A stretch of DNA of 64,000 nt from Bacillota bacterium (GTDB lineage Bacteria > Bacillota > UBA4882 > UBA8346), in NCBI GenBank assembly GCA_023392595.1, contig JAEVYU010000059.1:26331-90330 (forward strand), written 5' to 3'. The notes beneath the pieces are model-generated. The model searched no databases and had not been told where the DNA came from. It was given only the letters and a program-made list of their open reading frames with translations. Both the position numbers and the translations under genes were made by a program. This document shows, one piece after another, positions 8,517 through 18,159 of the stretch. The number at the start of each line of letters is the position of its first letter. The stretch's first letter is position 1.

Positions 8517-9248
8517 ATGGGAAGAGTCGGAATTGTAACCGGAGGAACCAAAGGAATCGGACGAGCAATCACCCTATCACTGGCCGAAGAAGGGGATAAA
8601 CTCTTTTTACTTTACCATCATGATCATCAAGCTGCAAATGCAACATTAAAGGAAATAGCTATCTATTCCCCCCAATCGCAAGTTGCGGCTTGCGACGTTG
8701 GTGATAAAACAATGGTTGAAAATTGTCTATCCAAAATTCTGGGAGAAATTGAAAGTATCGACTATTTGGTCAATAGTGCCGGAATTAATCGGGATGGCTA
8801 TTTTGCTTTGATGACAACGCAGGATTGGGCGGATGTTATCAATATTGATTTAAATGGTGCGTTTTATTGTACCCAAATTGTAGCTCGGCGTATGATCGCC
8901 CAAAAGCAAGGTTCGATAATAAATCTTTCTTCGATTAGCGCTTTTCATGCTCCTCAGGGACAAACCAATTATGCCGCTGCTAAGGGAGGATTAAATAGTT
9001 TTACCAAAGTATTGGCTAAGGAACTGGCACGTTATAATATTCGCGTTAATGCTGTTGCTCCAGGATTTATCGAAACGGATATGATCAAGAAAGCTAACCC
9101 CAAAATTATCCAACAGTGGATACAGTCCATACCGTTTAAGAAATTTGGAAAACCGGAAGAAGTTGCAGAACTAGTCAAGTTTTTATTAAGCGATAAAGCA
9201 TCCTACATAACAGGTCAAATCATTAATATCGATGGAGGTTTAACATGA
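8517..9248 (+). CDS. 3-oxoacyl-ACP reductase (FabG-type SDR)
   Basis: This is a 243-residue short-chain dehydrogenase. The Rossmann motif TGGTKGIG is at residues 8-15, NSAG near 90, the catalytic Ser in NLSSISA, the YAAAK Tyr-Lys pair near 155, and an APGFIETDM segment follows. This is the FabG signature and NADPH is the expected cofactor. It starts 2 bases after the malonyltransferase, with GAAGGA as ribosome site, and overlaps the ACP gene by 4 bases. It reduces the ketoacyl-ACP made by the ketosynthase pair at 9973-12398. Confidence 0.88.
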   Translation: MGRVGIVTGGTKGIGRAITLSLAEEGDKLFLLYHHDHQAANATLKEIAIYSPQSQVAACDVGDKTMVENCLSKILGEIESIDYLVNSAGINRDGYFALMTTQDWADVINIDLNGAFYCTQIVARRMIAQKQGSIINLSSISAFHAPQGQTNYAAAKGGLNSFTKVLAKELARYNIRVNAVAPGFIETDMIKKANPKIIQQWIQSIPFKKFGKPEEVAELVKFLLSDKASYITGQIINIDGGLT

Positions 9249-9526
9249 GTAGCGTATTAGTTTCTGAAGAATTAATTAAAGAAGTAAAAGAAGTATTAAT
9301 CAAATCTTTACGTTTGGAACTTTCAGCCGAACGAATTGGTAACGATGAACCATTATTTGTCGAAGGTTTGGGTTTGGACTCTGTCGATGCAATTGAGATT
9401 GTGGTAGGATTAGAAAATCATTTTAATATCCAATTAAGAAATGATCAATTTACTAGAGATGATTTTCAATCGGTATCTTCGCTAGCAAATCTGGTTCAGC
9501 GTCTTCGTACCCAACAAAATGTTTGA
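9245..9526 (+). CDS. Acyl carrier protein
   Basis: This is a 93-residue acidic helical protein. The phosphopantetheine Ser lies in GLGLDSVDAIEIV, with the Asp-Ser pair near residues 39-40, followed by the helix III region of carrier proteins. A GGAGG site sits upstream of the ATG, which overlaps the reductase stop. The carrier is longer at its N-terminus than housekeeping AcpP and sits inside the dedicated set, so it probably carries only this locus's acyl chain. The DSVD variant in place of DSLD is common in aryl-polyene and other secondary carrier proteins. Confidence 0.9.
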   Translation: MSSVLVSEELIKEVKEVLIKSLRLELSAERIGNDEPLFVEGLGLDSVDAIEIVVGLENHFNIQLRNDQFTRDDFQSVSSLANLVQRLRTQQNV

Positions 9527-9986
9527 TATTAAAAAGGAAATGGGAATTGCTGAAATTAAGGAAATTCTGCCTCATCGTCCACCGTTTTTATTTTTGAACT
9601 CTTTTAAATATATTGATTTGGAACATGGAGAGGGTTACTTTTTGGTAGAAATCGAACACCCGATTTTGAAAGGTCATTTTCCTGATACGCCAATTATGCC
9701 AGGAGTTCTAATTATTGAGCATGCTGCGCAAACAGCTGGTGTTTTAAAGGCTTTTCAAAACAAATTGGAAATTAAATCAGATAATCTGAATGTGACAAAT
9801 AAGGGCTTTTTAGCTTCCATTAAAGATTTTAAATTTATTAAACCCATTATTCCGCCAGTTCAATTGGTAACCCAAATAGAACTGACCCGAAGTGTTTTTG
9901 ATTTAACTTTATTTCAGGCTAAGACCTTTGTTAATAACGAACTTGTTGCCAAAGGAGTTATTAATATTTATCATGATCCAAAATAA
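9519..9986 (+). CDS. 3-hydroxyacyl-ACP dehydratase (FabZ-type)
   Basis: This 155-residue hot-dog-fold protein carries FabZ hallmarks in order: ILPHRPPFLF near residue 17, then GHFPDTPIMPGVL with the catalytic His near residue 50, and the downstream acidic residue in IIEHAAQTAGV. The length equals that of FabZ. It overlaps the ACP gene by 8 bases and the ketosynthase gene by 14. Together with the reductase it would yield enoyl chains. No enoyl reductase is visible in the locus, so the product may keep double bonds, as in aryl polyenes, or borrow the primary-metabolism reductase. Confidence 0.88.
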   Translation: MFDIKKEMGIAEIKEILPHRPPFLFLNSFKYIDLEHGEGYFLVEIEHPILKGHFPDTPIMPGVLIIEHAAQTAGVLKAFQNKLEIKSDNLNVTNKGFLASIKDFKFIKPIIPPVQLVTQIELTRSVFDLTLFQAKTFVNNELVAKGVINIYHDPK

Positions 9987-11172
9987 TCGTAGAGTAGTCA
10001 TAGTTGGTTTAGGAGTGATTTCCTCAGTCGGAATAGGCGTGGAATCATTTTGGAATGGGTTAATCAGCGGCAAGTATGGTGGTACATCCGTAACTTGTTT
10101 TGACATTGCAAGACATAAAACTACCATCGCTTGTGAGGTTAAAGATATCCCAGTGCCTGATTCAGATCAACAATTACCTCGCATGATTCAATTAGGTTTT
10201 TTGGCTTTTGATGAAGCCTTTAAAACGGCAGGAGTTAATTTTAACAATCTAGATGAAACAAGTTTGGGTTTATCAATAGGAATTGGCGCAGGAAGTCAAT
10301 TAGAATCCGAGATATTTTATCGTAAGTTGATTAATAATCAAAAAAATTCCCGGTTGATTCGTTACGCGCCTATGAATTCTTTGGCAGATTTTTTGGCACG
10401 ACGTTTTCAGATAACGGGCCCTCGGATGACAATCTGTACGGCTTGTTCTTCAAGTACGGCTGCAATCGGCGCAGCTTATGACCAAATAAAAGTTGGGCGA
10501 TCTGAAATGATGATCGCCGGTGGGACAGAGGCTTTATCGGAAGTAACTTTTGGCGGATTTAATTCAATGAGAGTCATTTCGGATGATATTTGCCAGCCGT
10601 TTGATTTGAACCGTAAAGGGATCATTTTAGGAGAAGGGGCAGCTTTTCTGGTGCTGGAAGAGTTGGAGCATGCAAAACATAGAGGAGTTAGGATCTTTGG
10701 AGAGGTTTTAGGTTATGGCATCGATAATGACGCCTATCATATTACAGCCCCTGAAGCAGGCGGTGTTGCTAAAGCGATTAATTCGGCATTACATAATGCC
10801 AATGTTACGGTAAACGATATCGATTATATCAATGTTCACGGTACGGGAACCATTCATAACGATTTGGCGGAAACAAAAGCGATCAAAAATGTCTTTGGCG
10901 AACAAGCGTATAGATTAAAATTGAGTTCCAACAAATCGATGATCGGCCATTGCCTTGGGGCCGCGGGAGCGATTGAAGCGGTGGCCACAGTATTATCAAT
11001 TAATCATCAACTGATCCCTCCGACAATTAATTATCAACACCCTGATTCCGAATGTGATCTAGATTATGTACCAAATGAAGCGCAGATACTCGATATCCGG
11101 TACGCGCTTTCCAATTCGTTGGCCTTTGGGGGTAATAACGCCATCTTAGTAATCGGGAGAATGGAAAAATGA
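9973..11172 (+). CDS. Beta-ketoacyl-ACP synthase (KS-alpha, FabF-type)
   Basis: This encodes 399 residues from the ATG at 9973. An upstream in-frame start at 9928 would add 15 residues inside the dehydratase gene and is less likely. The complete Cys-His-His triad is visible: TACSSS with C158, VHGTGTIHND, and KSMIGHCLGAAG. This is the FabF/KS-alpha class that extends malonyl-ACP chains. The gene overlaps its inactive-looking partner by 4 bases (ATGA), as in type II polyketide and aryl-polyene sets where KS and chain-length factor form a heterodimer. Confidence 0.88.
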   Translation: MIQNNRRVVIVGLGVISSVGIGVESFWNGLISGKYGGTSVTCFDIARHKTTIACEVKDIPVPDSDQQLPRMIQLGFLAFDEAFKTAGVNFNNLDETSLGLSIGIGAGSQLESEIFYRKLINNQKNSRLIRYAPMNSLADFLARRFQITGPRMTICTACSSSTAAIGAAYDQIKVGRSEMMIAGGTEALSEVTFGGFNSMRVISDDICQPFDLNRKGIILGEGAAFLVLEELEHAKHRGVRIFGEVLGYGIDNDAYHITAPEAGGVAKAINSALHNANVTVNDIDYINVHGTGTIHNDLAETKAIKNVFGEQAYRLKLSSNKSMIGHCLGAAGAIEAVATVLSINHQLIPPTINYQHPDSECDLDYVPNEAQILDIRYALSNSLAFGGNNAILVIGRMEK

Positions 11173-12398
11173 CAAAGAAAGTTGTTATTACGGGTATAGG
11201 AGTGGCCAGTCCTATCGGGAATACTTTAGACAGTTTTTGGTCTTCGCTCTCATCCCAAAATGCCGGCGATTTTAAACCAATCAATAATGTCCTTGAATTA
11301 AAGAGTGGAAAACATTTTGGTTGGGGTACCACTGTGGTTCCCTTTGATTTGTCCAATTATGTACCTAAAATGGCAATTCGGCGCTTAAGCAAAGTAGTTC
11401 AAATGTCAATATATGCAGCGCGACAGGCAATTGAGGATGCCAAAATGCCCCTTGACGAACTGGCTGAGACTGGTGTTATTTTCGGAACCGGTTTTGGCGG
11501 TTTGTCGAATACTTATAATTTTTTTCAAGACTTGGTAGCTAATGGGCCGAATGCCGCTGAACCTTTTTTCTTTCCTCATACTGTGCCAAATGCTGCAGCC
11601 AGTGAAGTTGCTATTAATATCAAAGCGAAAGGTCCAAACACTACTTTTTCAACAGGCTGCAATTCTGCGGAAAGCGCCTTACTTTATGCCTATGATTCTA
11701 TTCAATTGGGATATGGAGAGCGTTTTATTGTTGGTGGGGTTGATGATCTTTCTGATATGTTAAAAATAGGGTATTGCTTATTTAATGCGTTATCGCCGGG
11801 GGAATTATCTCCTCTTGTGCAAATTCCGTACGATGTCCGGCGTTCTGGTTTGGCATTGGGTGAAGGCTGTGGTGTAATCATTGTTGAATCTTTAGAATCT
11901 GCGGCAAAGCGTAATGCAAAGATTTATGCAGAAATCCGGGGAATTGGTGTCAGTGGTGGAGGCGTGGATTTATGGTCCTACTCGGCTTGTCAGGACGCGG
12001 CAGAGGCCATTTCTAAGGCGCTGGCGGATAGCCATTTTGGAGTGGCAGAAATAGATTATATTCAGTCCTGCGCCAATTCAACGCTAATGTTGGATAAAGT
12101 TGAAGCGTTGGCTCTCCATAAAGTGTTTGGGGAACAATCTCCCCCAATCAGCACGATAAAACCTTATGTAGGCGAGTTTATGGGTATGGGTATTTTACGA
12201 ATCGTGGCATTGATGCTTTCAATGCAAAATAATGTAGTGCCGCCTATATTAAATACTAAAATGGTAGACGAGGAATGCAGTATTAATTTGATACTTGAAG
12301 AGCCCTTATATTTATCTATAAAAACTGCTCTATATACCAATTTTGCGCCTGGCGGCCTCAATATTTGTTTTATTTTTAATCAATTTGGAATGGATTAG
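11169..12398 (+). CDS. Chain-length-factor-like ketosynthase (KS-beta)
   Basis: This 409-residue thiolase-fold protein aligns with the gene before it, but its active site is altered. A Cys remains in STGCNSAES (C164), while the first catalytic His motif reads SCANSTLML instead of HGTGT, and the second reads KPYVGEFMGMG, with Glu where His belongs. Loss of both His residues means it should not decarboxylate and condense malonyl-ACP. It therefore resembles the chain-length factors of type II polyketide and aryl-polyene pathways, which gate product length as a heterodimer with the active KS. The retained Cys is unusual, as most CLFs have Gln there. Confidence 0.8.
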   Translation: MTKKVVITGIGVASPIGNTLDSFWSSLSSQNAGDFKPINNVLELKSGKHFGWGTTVVPFDLSNYVPKMAIRRLSKVVQMSIYAARQAIEDAKMPLDELAETGVIFGTGFGGLSNTYNFFQDLVANGPNAAEPFFFPHTVPNAAASEVAINIKAKGPNTTFSTGCNSAESALLYAYDSIQLGYGERFIVGGVDDLSDMLKIGYCLFNALSPGELSPLVQIPYDVRRSGLALGEGCGVIIVESLESAAKRNAKIYAEIRGIGVSGGGVDLWSYSACQDAAEAISKALADSHFGVAEIDYIQSCANSTLMLDKVEALALHKVFGEQSPPISTIKPYVGEFMGMGILRIVALMLSMQNNVVPPILNTKMVDEECSINLILEEPLYLSIKTALYTNFAPGGLNICFIFNQFGMD

Positions 12399-12405
12399 TA
12401 GTGAG

Positions 12406-13242
12406 ATGGTAAAAATTTCTTCATTTTATAGTGCGTTAATGGAGGAAAACGCTTATCTTATTGAAGAGACGTCAACCGGCGAAATGATCGCCGTTGATCC
12501 TAACGGATCTCTTTATCAATTTTTATTACAACAAAACAGCTTTAAAAATACTACTTGGATAATTAATACCCATGGTCATGCCGACCATATTTCCTATAAT
12601 AATCAATTCGTGGATAATTGCTCTGCCAAAATAATCATTGGTTTTGCCGATCAATTCTTATTGGGAGATAGCAGGCAAAATTTTTCTTTTTTATTTGGGA
12701 AAGAAATAACTTCTAAAGCAGCCGATGTCCTAATCCGTGAAACGACTGTTTTGCCGTGGTCAGGTAAACAAATTCAAATAATTCCGGTTGGTGGTCATTC
12801 CAAAGGTAGTTTGGTGATTAAAGTAGATAAAGCGGTTTTGGTAGGTGATTTAATATCCTTCGATACTTACGGAATTACAAATTTCCCCGATTGTGACCCA
12901 CTTCAATGTTTTAAAATTGTGCAAAATACTATTGCCACGACGCCTTCGGAATACACTATTTACCCGGGACATGGTCAAAATCGCAGTTGTGACTGGTTGA
13001 AAAATTCTTATAATTTCTCACGAACTGAAAATGAACTAGCGGTTACCGCGAGAAGTTATATTAAATTATTAAAAGAAGCTAATATCAAAAATCACCATCG
13101 TCTTACAAATTTATTTGGAAATACTGATTTTTTTTCAACCAAGCCCTTGGAATCCGAACTGGGTTTGCGGTTATTGCGCCAACGTTTTAAAATACGCGCT
13201 TTATTACGGTTATATCGAGCAATCCTGGAGTCAAACAAATAA
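12406..13242 (+). CDS. Metallo-beta-lactamase-fold hydrolase
   Basis: This encodes 278 residues from the ATG at 12406, just after the chain-length-factor stop. The metal motif THGHADH is near residue 55, a later GGHSKGS and a LVGDLISFD provide further ligands, and YPGHGQ comes near residue 185, so the di-zinc site looks complete in glyoxalase-II-like order. The C-terminal 80 or so residues are helical. In this setting an acyl-ACP or acyl-CoA thioesterase role is plausible, because MBL-fold thioesterases release chains from polyketide carriers. Lactamase activity is not implied. Confidence 0.72.
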   Translation: MVKISSFYSALMEENAYLIEETSTGEMIAVDPNGSLYQFLLQQNSFKNTTWIINTHGHADHISYNNQFVDNCSAKIIIGFADQFLLGDSRQNFSFLFGKEITSKAADVLIRETTVLPWSGKQIQIIPVGGHSKGSLVIKVDKAVLVGDLISFDTYGITNFPDCDPLQCFKIVQNTIATTPSEYTIYPGHGQNRSCDWLKNSYNFSRTENELAVTARSYIKLLKEANIKNHHRLTNLFGNTDFFSTKPLESELGLRLLRQRFKIRALLRLYRAILESNK

Positions 13243-13285
13243 AGTTATGATTTGACTTTAAATCATAGAGGAAGAGGTGACTAAT

Positions 13286-13960
13286 ATGAATATGATTGAA
13301 GTGAAAAAGGTAAAAAAAGATTATTCTTTAGGGAAGACAATAGTTCACGCCTTGCGTGGGGTCGAGCTTGAAATTTCGGAAGGGGCTTTTTTGGCAATTA
13401 CCGGTTCCTCGGGAAGCGGTAAGACAACGCTTCTAAACATTATTGGATGCATTGATACTCCAACTGAGGGAAGCCTAAAAATTCACGATGAAGAGGTTAC
13501 GGCTTTTACGGATAAGCAAATTACCGATTTGCGACTTCATAAAATTGGGTTTATTTTTCAGACTTTTAATTTGATACCTGTGTTAAATGTTCGCGAAAAT
13601 GTGGAATTTCCCCTTTTACTGATGAAAGAGTATAACAAAAGTGAAATTGATGCCAAGGTTGAAACTTTGATTCGAAAGGTTGGTTTATTGGATTTCATTG
13701 AGCATAAACCTGCGGAATTATCAGGAGGGCAACGGCAAAGGGTGGCTATTGCAAGGGCCTTGGTAACCGATCCTGATATCATTTTAGCGGATGAACCCAC
13801 CGCTAACCTAGATTCGGAAACTAGCGAGTCGATTTTAAAATTAATGCGAGACTTGAATGAAAACGAACAAACTACGTTTGTCTTCTCCACTCATGACCCT
13901 GATGTTTTGAAATATGCCCGTGATAATGTAAAAATCAAAGACGGTGTAATCGCTAGATAG
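13286..13960 (+). CDS. ABC transporter ATPase, LolD/MacB-type
   Basis: This 224-residue ATPase has Walker A GSSGSGKTTLL, the Q-loop FIFQTFNLIP, signature LSGGQRQRVAIARALV, Walker B IILADEPTANLD and the switch His in STHD. The size and the TFNLIPVLNVRENVEFPLLL segment are typical of the LolD/MacB/FtsE group that pairs with FtsX-type permeases. AGAGGTG lies 6 bases before the ATG at 13286; in-frame alternatives are GTG 13277 and ATG 13292. Two FtsX-type permease genes follow directly. Confidence 0.88.
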   Translation: MNMIEVKKVKKDYSLGKTIVHALRGVELEISEGAFLAITGSSGSGKTTLLNIIGCIDTPTEGSLKIHDEEVTAFTDKQITDLRLHKIGFIFQTFNLIPVLNVRENVEFPLLLMKEYNKSEIDAKVETLIRKVGLLDFIEHKPAELSGGQRQRVAIARALVTDPDIILADEPTANLDSETSESILKLMRDLNENEQTTFVFSTHDPDVLKYARDNVKIKDGVIAR

Positions 13961-13971
13961 GGGTGAGAAGG

Positions 13972-15492
13972 ATGAATCTTGTACCTAAAATAGCTTGGAG
14001 AAATCTTTGGCGTCACCGGAGAAAAAGCTTATCCATAGGCATGATGTTGCTTTTGGGAACCCTTTTTATGACCATAGGTAATGGCTTGATTTCCGGTATG
14101 GAAAAGGGCTTAGCAAAAAATATTATCAATTCATTTTCAGGCGATATTGTAGTAATCTCCGCCGAAAAACAAAATGATGATATCTTATTGAATCAGGGCG
14201 GGAAACCTGTCAAAGTTATTCAGAATTTTTATGATGTCCAAAAAGTACTGAACCAAGCAGCATTCATTCAAAAATATTTACCTGCTGCAGTGGGGAGGGC
14301 GTTTATTTTAAGTTCCAGGTCCGATATGAGGAATATAAGGTTGCTCGGGGTCGATATTACGAAATATCATCGTTTTTTTTCTGATAGCATGAAAATTACT
14401 GAGGGTAGACTGCTGGGAAATCATGAACGGGGCTTGTTAATTTCAGAAGCGGCACGAGAAGAGATTTGTACAAATATGTATTTGTGGGTTTTTCCGGAAG
14501 GACAGGCATTGAATAGTAAACAAATTCCTCCGGATTTAAGGGATTCACAAAATTTGGACAAAAAAGATAATTTAGTGCTGATGGGTGCTAGTGAAACTAG
14601 TACTGGCATGGATATCGCGGTTCCGGTCAAGGGTATTATCAAATATAAATCATTAAATAAAGTCTGGGGTAATTATTCCATTATAGATATTGATTCGTTT
14701 CGAGAAACTTTCCATTATGTAACAGAGGATGACAGTAAGGTGGAAATATCTGATGAGGAGCAAACTTTACTGGAAAGCGATAATTTGGATCAGATGTTTT
14801 CATCTCGGAACACTTTCGGGAAAAATGTCACAGTAAATGGAGAAATCACGGCTAAATATGTCCAAGCCCAAACATGGCGGAAAGTTGCTAAAGGCAAACT
14901 AGATACGGAGTCTTTTAATGTAGTATTAATTAAACTTAAACCCGGAATATCACCAAACGGAGCCTTGAAAAAATTAAATCTGTTATTCCGGCAACAACAT
15001 CTTAATGTCAGGGCTATTAGTTGGAAAAATGCAGTTGGTACTGTTGGCACTATAGCAATGATGATAAAAGTGGCTTTAAATATCTTTATTATGTTCATTT
15101 TCTTTGTGGTTAGTATCGTGATTATGAATACGTTAAGCATGGCTGCAATTGAACGGAGTTCCGAACTTGGAATGATGAGGGCTATCGGTGCTCGTAGAGG
15201 CTTTCTACGGGAGATGTTTATCTGTGAAACCGGAACTCTCGCTTTTTTCTTTGGAGGGATTGGGATTATCATTGGCTGTATGGTAATTTACTTGTTGAAA
15301 ATTGCGGGAATATCAACTACCAATGCCGTACTCCAAATCGTATATGGCGGTGATCGATTGAGTCCGTTAGTTACTGTAAGTGATTTGGTAATTGAACTGA
15401 TGGAATTGGGATTCGTAACTTTAATATCAGTTCTTTATCCGTTGCAAGTTATCGGTAAAATCACTCCATTGGATGCGATCTCGAGAGAATAA
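13972..15492 (+). CDS. FtsX-type ABC permease (LolC/E-like)
   Basis: This encodes about 506 residues. One membrane helix near the N-terminus (after the RNLWRHRRKS basic patch) is followed by a large periplasmic domain of roughly 300 residues and three C-terminal helices (starting near VALNIFIMFIFFVVSIVI). The coupling segment ERSSELGMMRAIGARR is the hallmark of LolC/LolE/MacB permeases. Such proteins extract lipoproteins or hydrophobic products from the outer leaflet of the inner membrane rather than pumping through a channel. The ATG at 13972 is favoured over GTG 13963. Confidence 0.83.
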   Translation: MNLVPKIAWRNLWRHRRKSLSIGMMLLLGTLFMTIGNGLISGMEKGLAKNIINSFSGDIVVISAEKQNDDILLNQGGKPVKVIQNFYDVQKVLNQAAFIQKYLPAAVGRAFILSSRSDMRNIRLLGVDITKYHRFFSDSMKITEGRLLGNHERGLLISEAAREEICTNMYLWVFPEGQALNSKQIPPDLRDSQNLDKKDNLVLMGASETSTGMDIAVPVKGIIKYKSLNKVWGNYSIIDIDSFRETFHYVTEDDSKVEISDEEQTLLESDNLDQMFSSRNTFGKNVTVNGEITAKYVQAQTWRKVAKGKLDTESFNVVLIKLKPGISPNGALKKLNLLFRQQHLNVRAISWKNAVGTVGTIAMMIKVALNIFIMFIFFVVSIVIMNTLSMAAIERSSELGMMRAIGARRGFLREMFICETGTLAFFFGGIGIIIGCMVIYLLKIAGISTTNAVLQIVYGGDRLSPLVTVSDLVIELMELGFVTLISVLYPLQVIGKITPLDAISRE

Positions 15493-15541
15493 TGACATAG
15501 ATTCGGCATAAACGCATATATGCGTGCAGGGAGGTTTAAAT

Positions 15542-17275
15542 ATGAGCATACTATTACGGTTAAGTTTTCGGAACATTTTCCGCCAAAAACGCAGAAATTT
15601 ATTATTAGGGATTGGCATTGCATTTGGAATGATGATTTTTGTTATCGCTAATTCATTTTCTCATGGAATGGTTGATGTATTGATTAACGATGTTGTATCT
15701 TATACGTTCGGACATCTTGTCATCCAAAGTACTGTAGGCGTTGATGATTCGACGATAGTCCCGGACAAGGCAATGATCGAGAAAATCATCCGTAAAAATG
15801 TTAAAAAAGCAGATCTTCTTTATATGGGTGAAAACTTGGGTATATATGGACAAGCAATCGGTAAAGGCGAAGCAGACAATGTAGTTATAATGGGTGTAAG
15901 TGTAAAGACCGCCTCAGAAAAAAAGATGTTTTTTGAAAATTTTTTTACTTTAGTCCAAGGTAATTTTAATGATTATTTTCGGAATGATATTCAGTACCCT
16001 GTGATTATTTCTGAGAAAGAGGCCCAATCTTTAAATGTGAAATTAAATGATGATATTCGTATTCGATTTACCATGGTTACTGGGCAGATTAATACCGCAA
16101 AATTGGATGTTATTGCGATTGCTCGTCCGAATAATTCATTTATGGATATGGTTTTGTTTATGGACGGAGAAAAGGTTAAAAAATTGTTAGGTTATAAACC
16201 ATGGGAATCGGCGAACCTACAATTAACTTTGAAAAATCCCCAAGTGAATGCTGAAAAATATGCAAATATTATACATCAAAAATTAAATCCTAAAATTATT
16301 GTGATACCTGGACACATTGGCTCACAGGAATGTCGGATTTTAGCTTTTAAAAATGATGATCGCTCAAAAGATATTTTAAAAAATCAAATCAAAATTGTAC
16401 AAGGTAATCTTAATAATGGATTAGCGGAATACGGGGTTATGATCTCCAGACAACTGGCGCGTAAATTGCATTTAAATGTAGGCGATGTATTACATTATCA
16501 ATATCAAACCAGATTTTTAGGATTGCATGAAGAGGACCTCATTATCAATGCGATTTATGATTCCAACATGAAACTGGGAAACGATATTATCCTTGTTAAT
16601 GGAGAAAAAATTTATAAGATTTATGATCGATATTTACCATTCAGAAATGATTGGCAATATGTAAGCAAAAAAGAATCATTTTACCCAGTGCTAGCCACAG
16701 AATGGAAACTTTTGGACAGAAGTCAAGATAGCGACTCATTGCAACAAAAATATGACGAGGAACATAAAATTCGTACAGATCAAATTAAAATGGATGTTGT
16801 TACTATGTATGAAGGTGCTAGTGATATTTTAAAATTCGAAGGAGTCCTCAATTTAATAACTACAATTACATTTATGGTATTATTTTTTATCATTTTGATT
16901 GGAGTCATGAACACATTACGGATGACAATCAAAGAAAGAACTCGTGAAATAGGGACTACCCGGGCGATAGGTATGCAGAAAAAAGATATCCAGAATGAAT
17001 TTATATTGGAAACATTATGGTTAACCATTTTATCCTGTGGGGTGGGAATAATCGCTGGAATTTTAGTCATGCAAGTTTTAAGTATGTTCTCATTTAATTC
17101 AGCAAGTTCTTTGAACATTATTCTGAAAAATAAGCATTTGTTTTTCAAGCTCTACCCGGTCGATATCTGTAAAAATTTAATCTTAATATTGGTGATTACC
17201 ACAGTCACCGCTTATTTACCGGCTAAGAGGGCTGCTGATCTTGTCGTTGTTGAAGCGTTAAAACATTATGAGTAA
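15542..17275 (+). CDS. FtsX-type ABC permease, second subunit (LolC/E-like)
   Basis: This encodes about 577 residues from the ATG at 15542 with GGGAGG upstream. It is built like its neighbour: an N-terminal helix after RNIFRQKRRN, a periplasmic domain enlarged to about 400 residues, and three C-terminal helices with the coupling motif KERTREIGTTRAIGMQKKD. Two non-identical FtsX permeases plus one LolD-like ATPase reproduce the LolCDE stoichiometry. The enlarged periplasmic domain suggests an unusual cargo or a partner such as the LolA-like protein encoded next. Confidence 0.83.
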   Translation: MSILLRLSFRNIFRQKRRNLLLGIGIAFGMMIFVIANSFSHGMVDVLINDVVSYTFGHLVIQSTVGVDDSTIVPDKAMIEKIIRKNVKKADLLYMGENLGIYGQAIGKGEADNVVIMGVSVKTASEKKMFFENFFTLVQGNFNDYFRNDIQYPVIISEKEAQSLNVKLNDDIRIRFTMVTGQINTAKLDVIAIARPNNSFMDMVLFMDGEKVKKLLGYKPWESANLQLTLKNPQVNAEKYANIIHQKLNPKIIVIPGHIGSQECRILAFKNDDRSKDILKNQIKIVQGNLNNGLAEYGVMISRQLARKLHLNVGDVLHYQYQTRFLGLHEEDLIINAIYDSNMKLGNDIILVNGEKIYKIYDRYLPFRNDWQYVSKKESFYPVLATEWKLLDRSQDSDSLQQKYDEEHKIRTDQIKMDVVTMYEGASDILKFEGVLNLITTITFMVLFFIILIGVMNTLRMTIKERTREIGTTRAIGMQKKDIQNEFILETLWLTILSCGVGIIAGILVMQVLSMFSFNSASSLNIILKNKHLFFKLYPVDICKNLILILVITTVTAYLPAKRAADLVVVEALKHYE

Positions 17276-17378
17276 TTACCAATCGGGAGTGTTGTATGAT
17301 TTAAGATTGATGATTGGATATCTTGTTATATAGCATGTTTCTTTGAAGCTATGAAAGGTCATTTGGAGGTAAAGAGTA

Positions 17379-18149
17379 ATGAATAAAAATTTGTTCAGGG
17401 TAGTCGTCTTATTTATATTATTAATAGTATCAAGTAACGCCTTTGCCGCACCTAAAATTAATGATATCTTGCAACAGATTGATTCTATTACTGAATTAAA
17501 GGCAGATGGTACCGCAAAAGTCAAAATCACTCAACAAAAAATGGGTGGAGGAATAAAAGTTTATGAGTGTATCTATTATCGGCGGGACACAGATAAATCC
17601 TTTTTAATCGTTATGACTAAGCCAGAAGACGAAAAAGGGAACGGCTATTTGAAACAAGGCGATAATATGTGGATGTATCGCATGAATACCAGGACTTTCC
17701 AACATATAGGTCGGGATGAAAGCATTGAAGGCAGTGATGCCAAGACCCAGGACTTTGAAAACAAAAAATTAACTGAGATGTATAAACCAGCGCGTGACAA
17801 GTCTGGCAAAGAGATAATTAATGAGACCAAACTGGGGGACATTCCAGTTTACCAATTTAATCTAAATGCTAAAATTGAAGATGTAGCTTATCCGAAGGTC
17901 ACCTATTGGGTACGGCAAGACAACTATTTACCATTAAAGATTCAGAGTTATTCATTTAGCGGCACATTGATGGAAACGGCATATCATATTAATTATGCAC
18001 AATTTGGTGATACCTATTTACAGATAAAAATGATGTTTATTGATGAGTTTGAAAAAAGTAAAACTTTGGTCGAAATTAGTAATATCTCTCAACAAAAGAT
18101 TGATAATTATGTATTTACAAAAGCTTATTTGGAAAATCTGAGCAAATAG
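17379..18149 (+). CDS. LolA-like outer-membrane lipoprotein-sorting protein
   Basis: This encodes 256 residues. The signal peptide has a hydrophobic core of about 15 residues with AFA-A cleavage near residue 23. The mature part has the antiparallel half-barrel pattern of the LolA/LppX-type sorting family: an early LQQIDSITELKADGTAKV, then MTKPEDEKGNGYLKQGDNMWMYR, and later YWVRQDNYLPLKIQSYS. These proteins carry lipidated cargo across the periplasm in a hydrophobic cavity. GGAGG lies upstream of the ATG. Its place between the LolCDE-like exporter and an outer-membrane barrel suggests a complete route for a lipidated product. A housekeeping LolA role is less likely given the company. Confidence 0.8.
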   Translation: MNKNLFRVVVLFILLIVSSNAFAAPKINDILQQIDSITELKADGTAKVKITQQKMGGGIKVYECIYYRRDTDKSFLIVMTKPEDEKGNGYLKQGDNMWMYRMNTRTFQHIGRDESIEGSDAKTQDFENKKLTEMYKPARDKSGKEIINETKLGDIPVYQFNLNAKIEDVAYPKVTYWVRQDNYLPLKIQSYSFSGTLMETAYHINYAQFGDTYLQIKMMFIDEFEKSKTLVEISNISQQKIDNYVFTKAYLENLSK

Positions 18150-18159
18150 AGGTGAAAAA

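Noticed and set aside
14790..15272. Minus-strand ORF in the first FtsX permease gene
   Set aside because: It is antisense to a clear permease domain and lacks a ribosome site.
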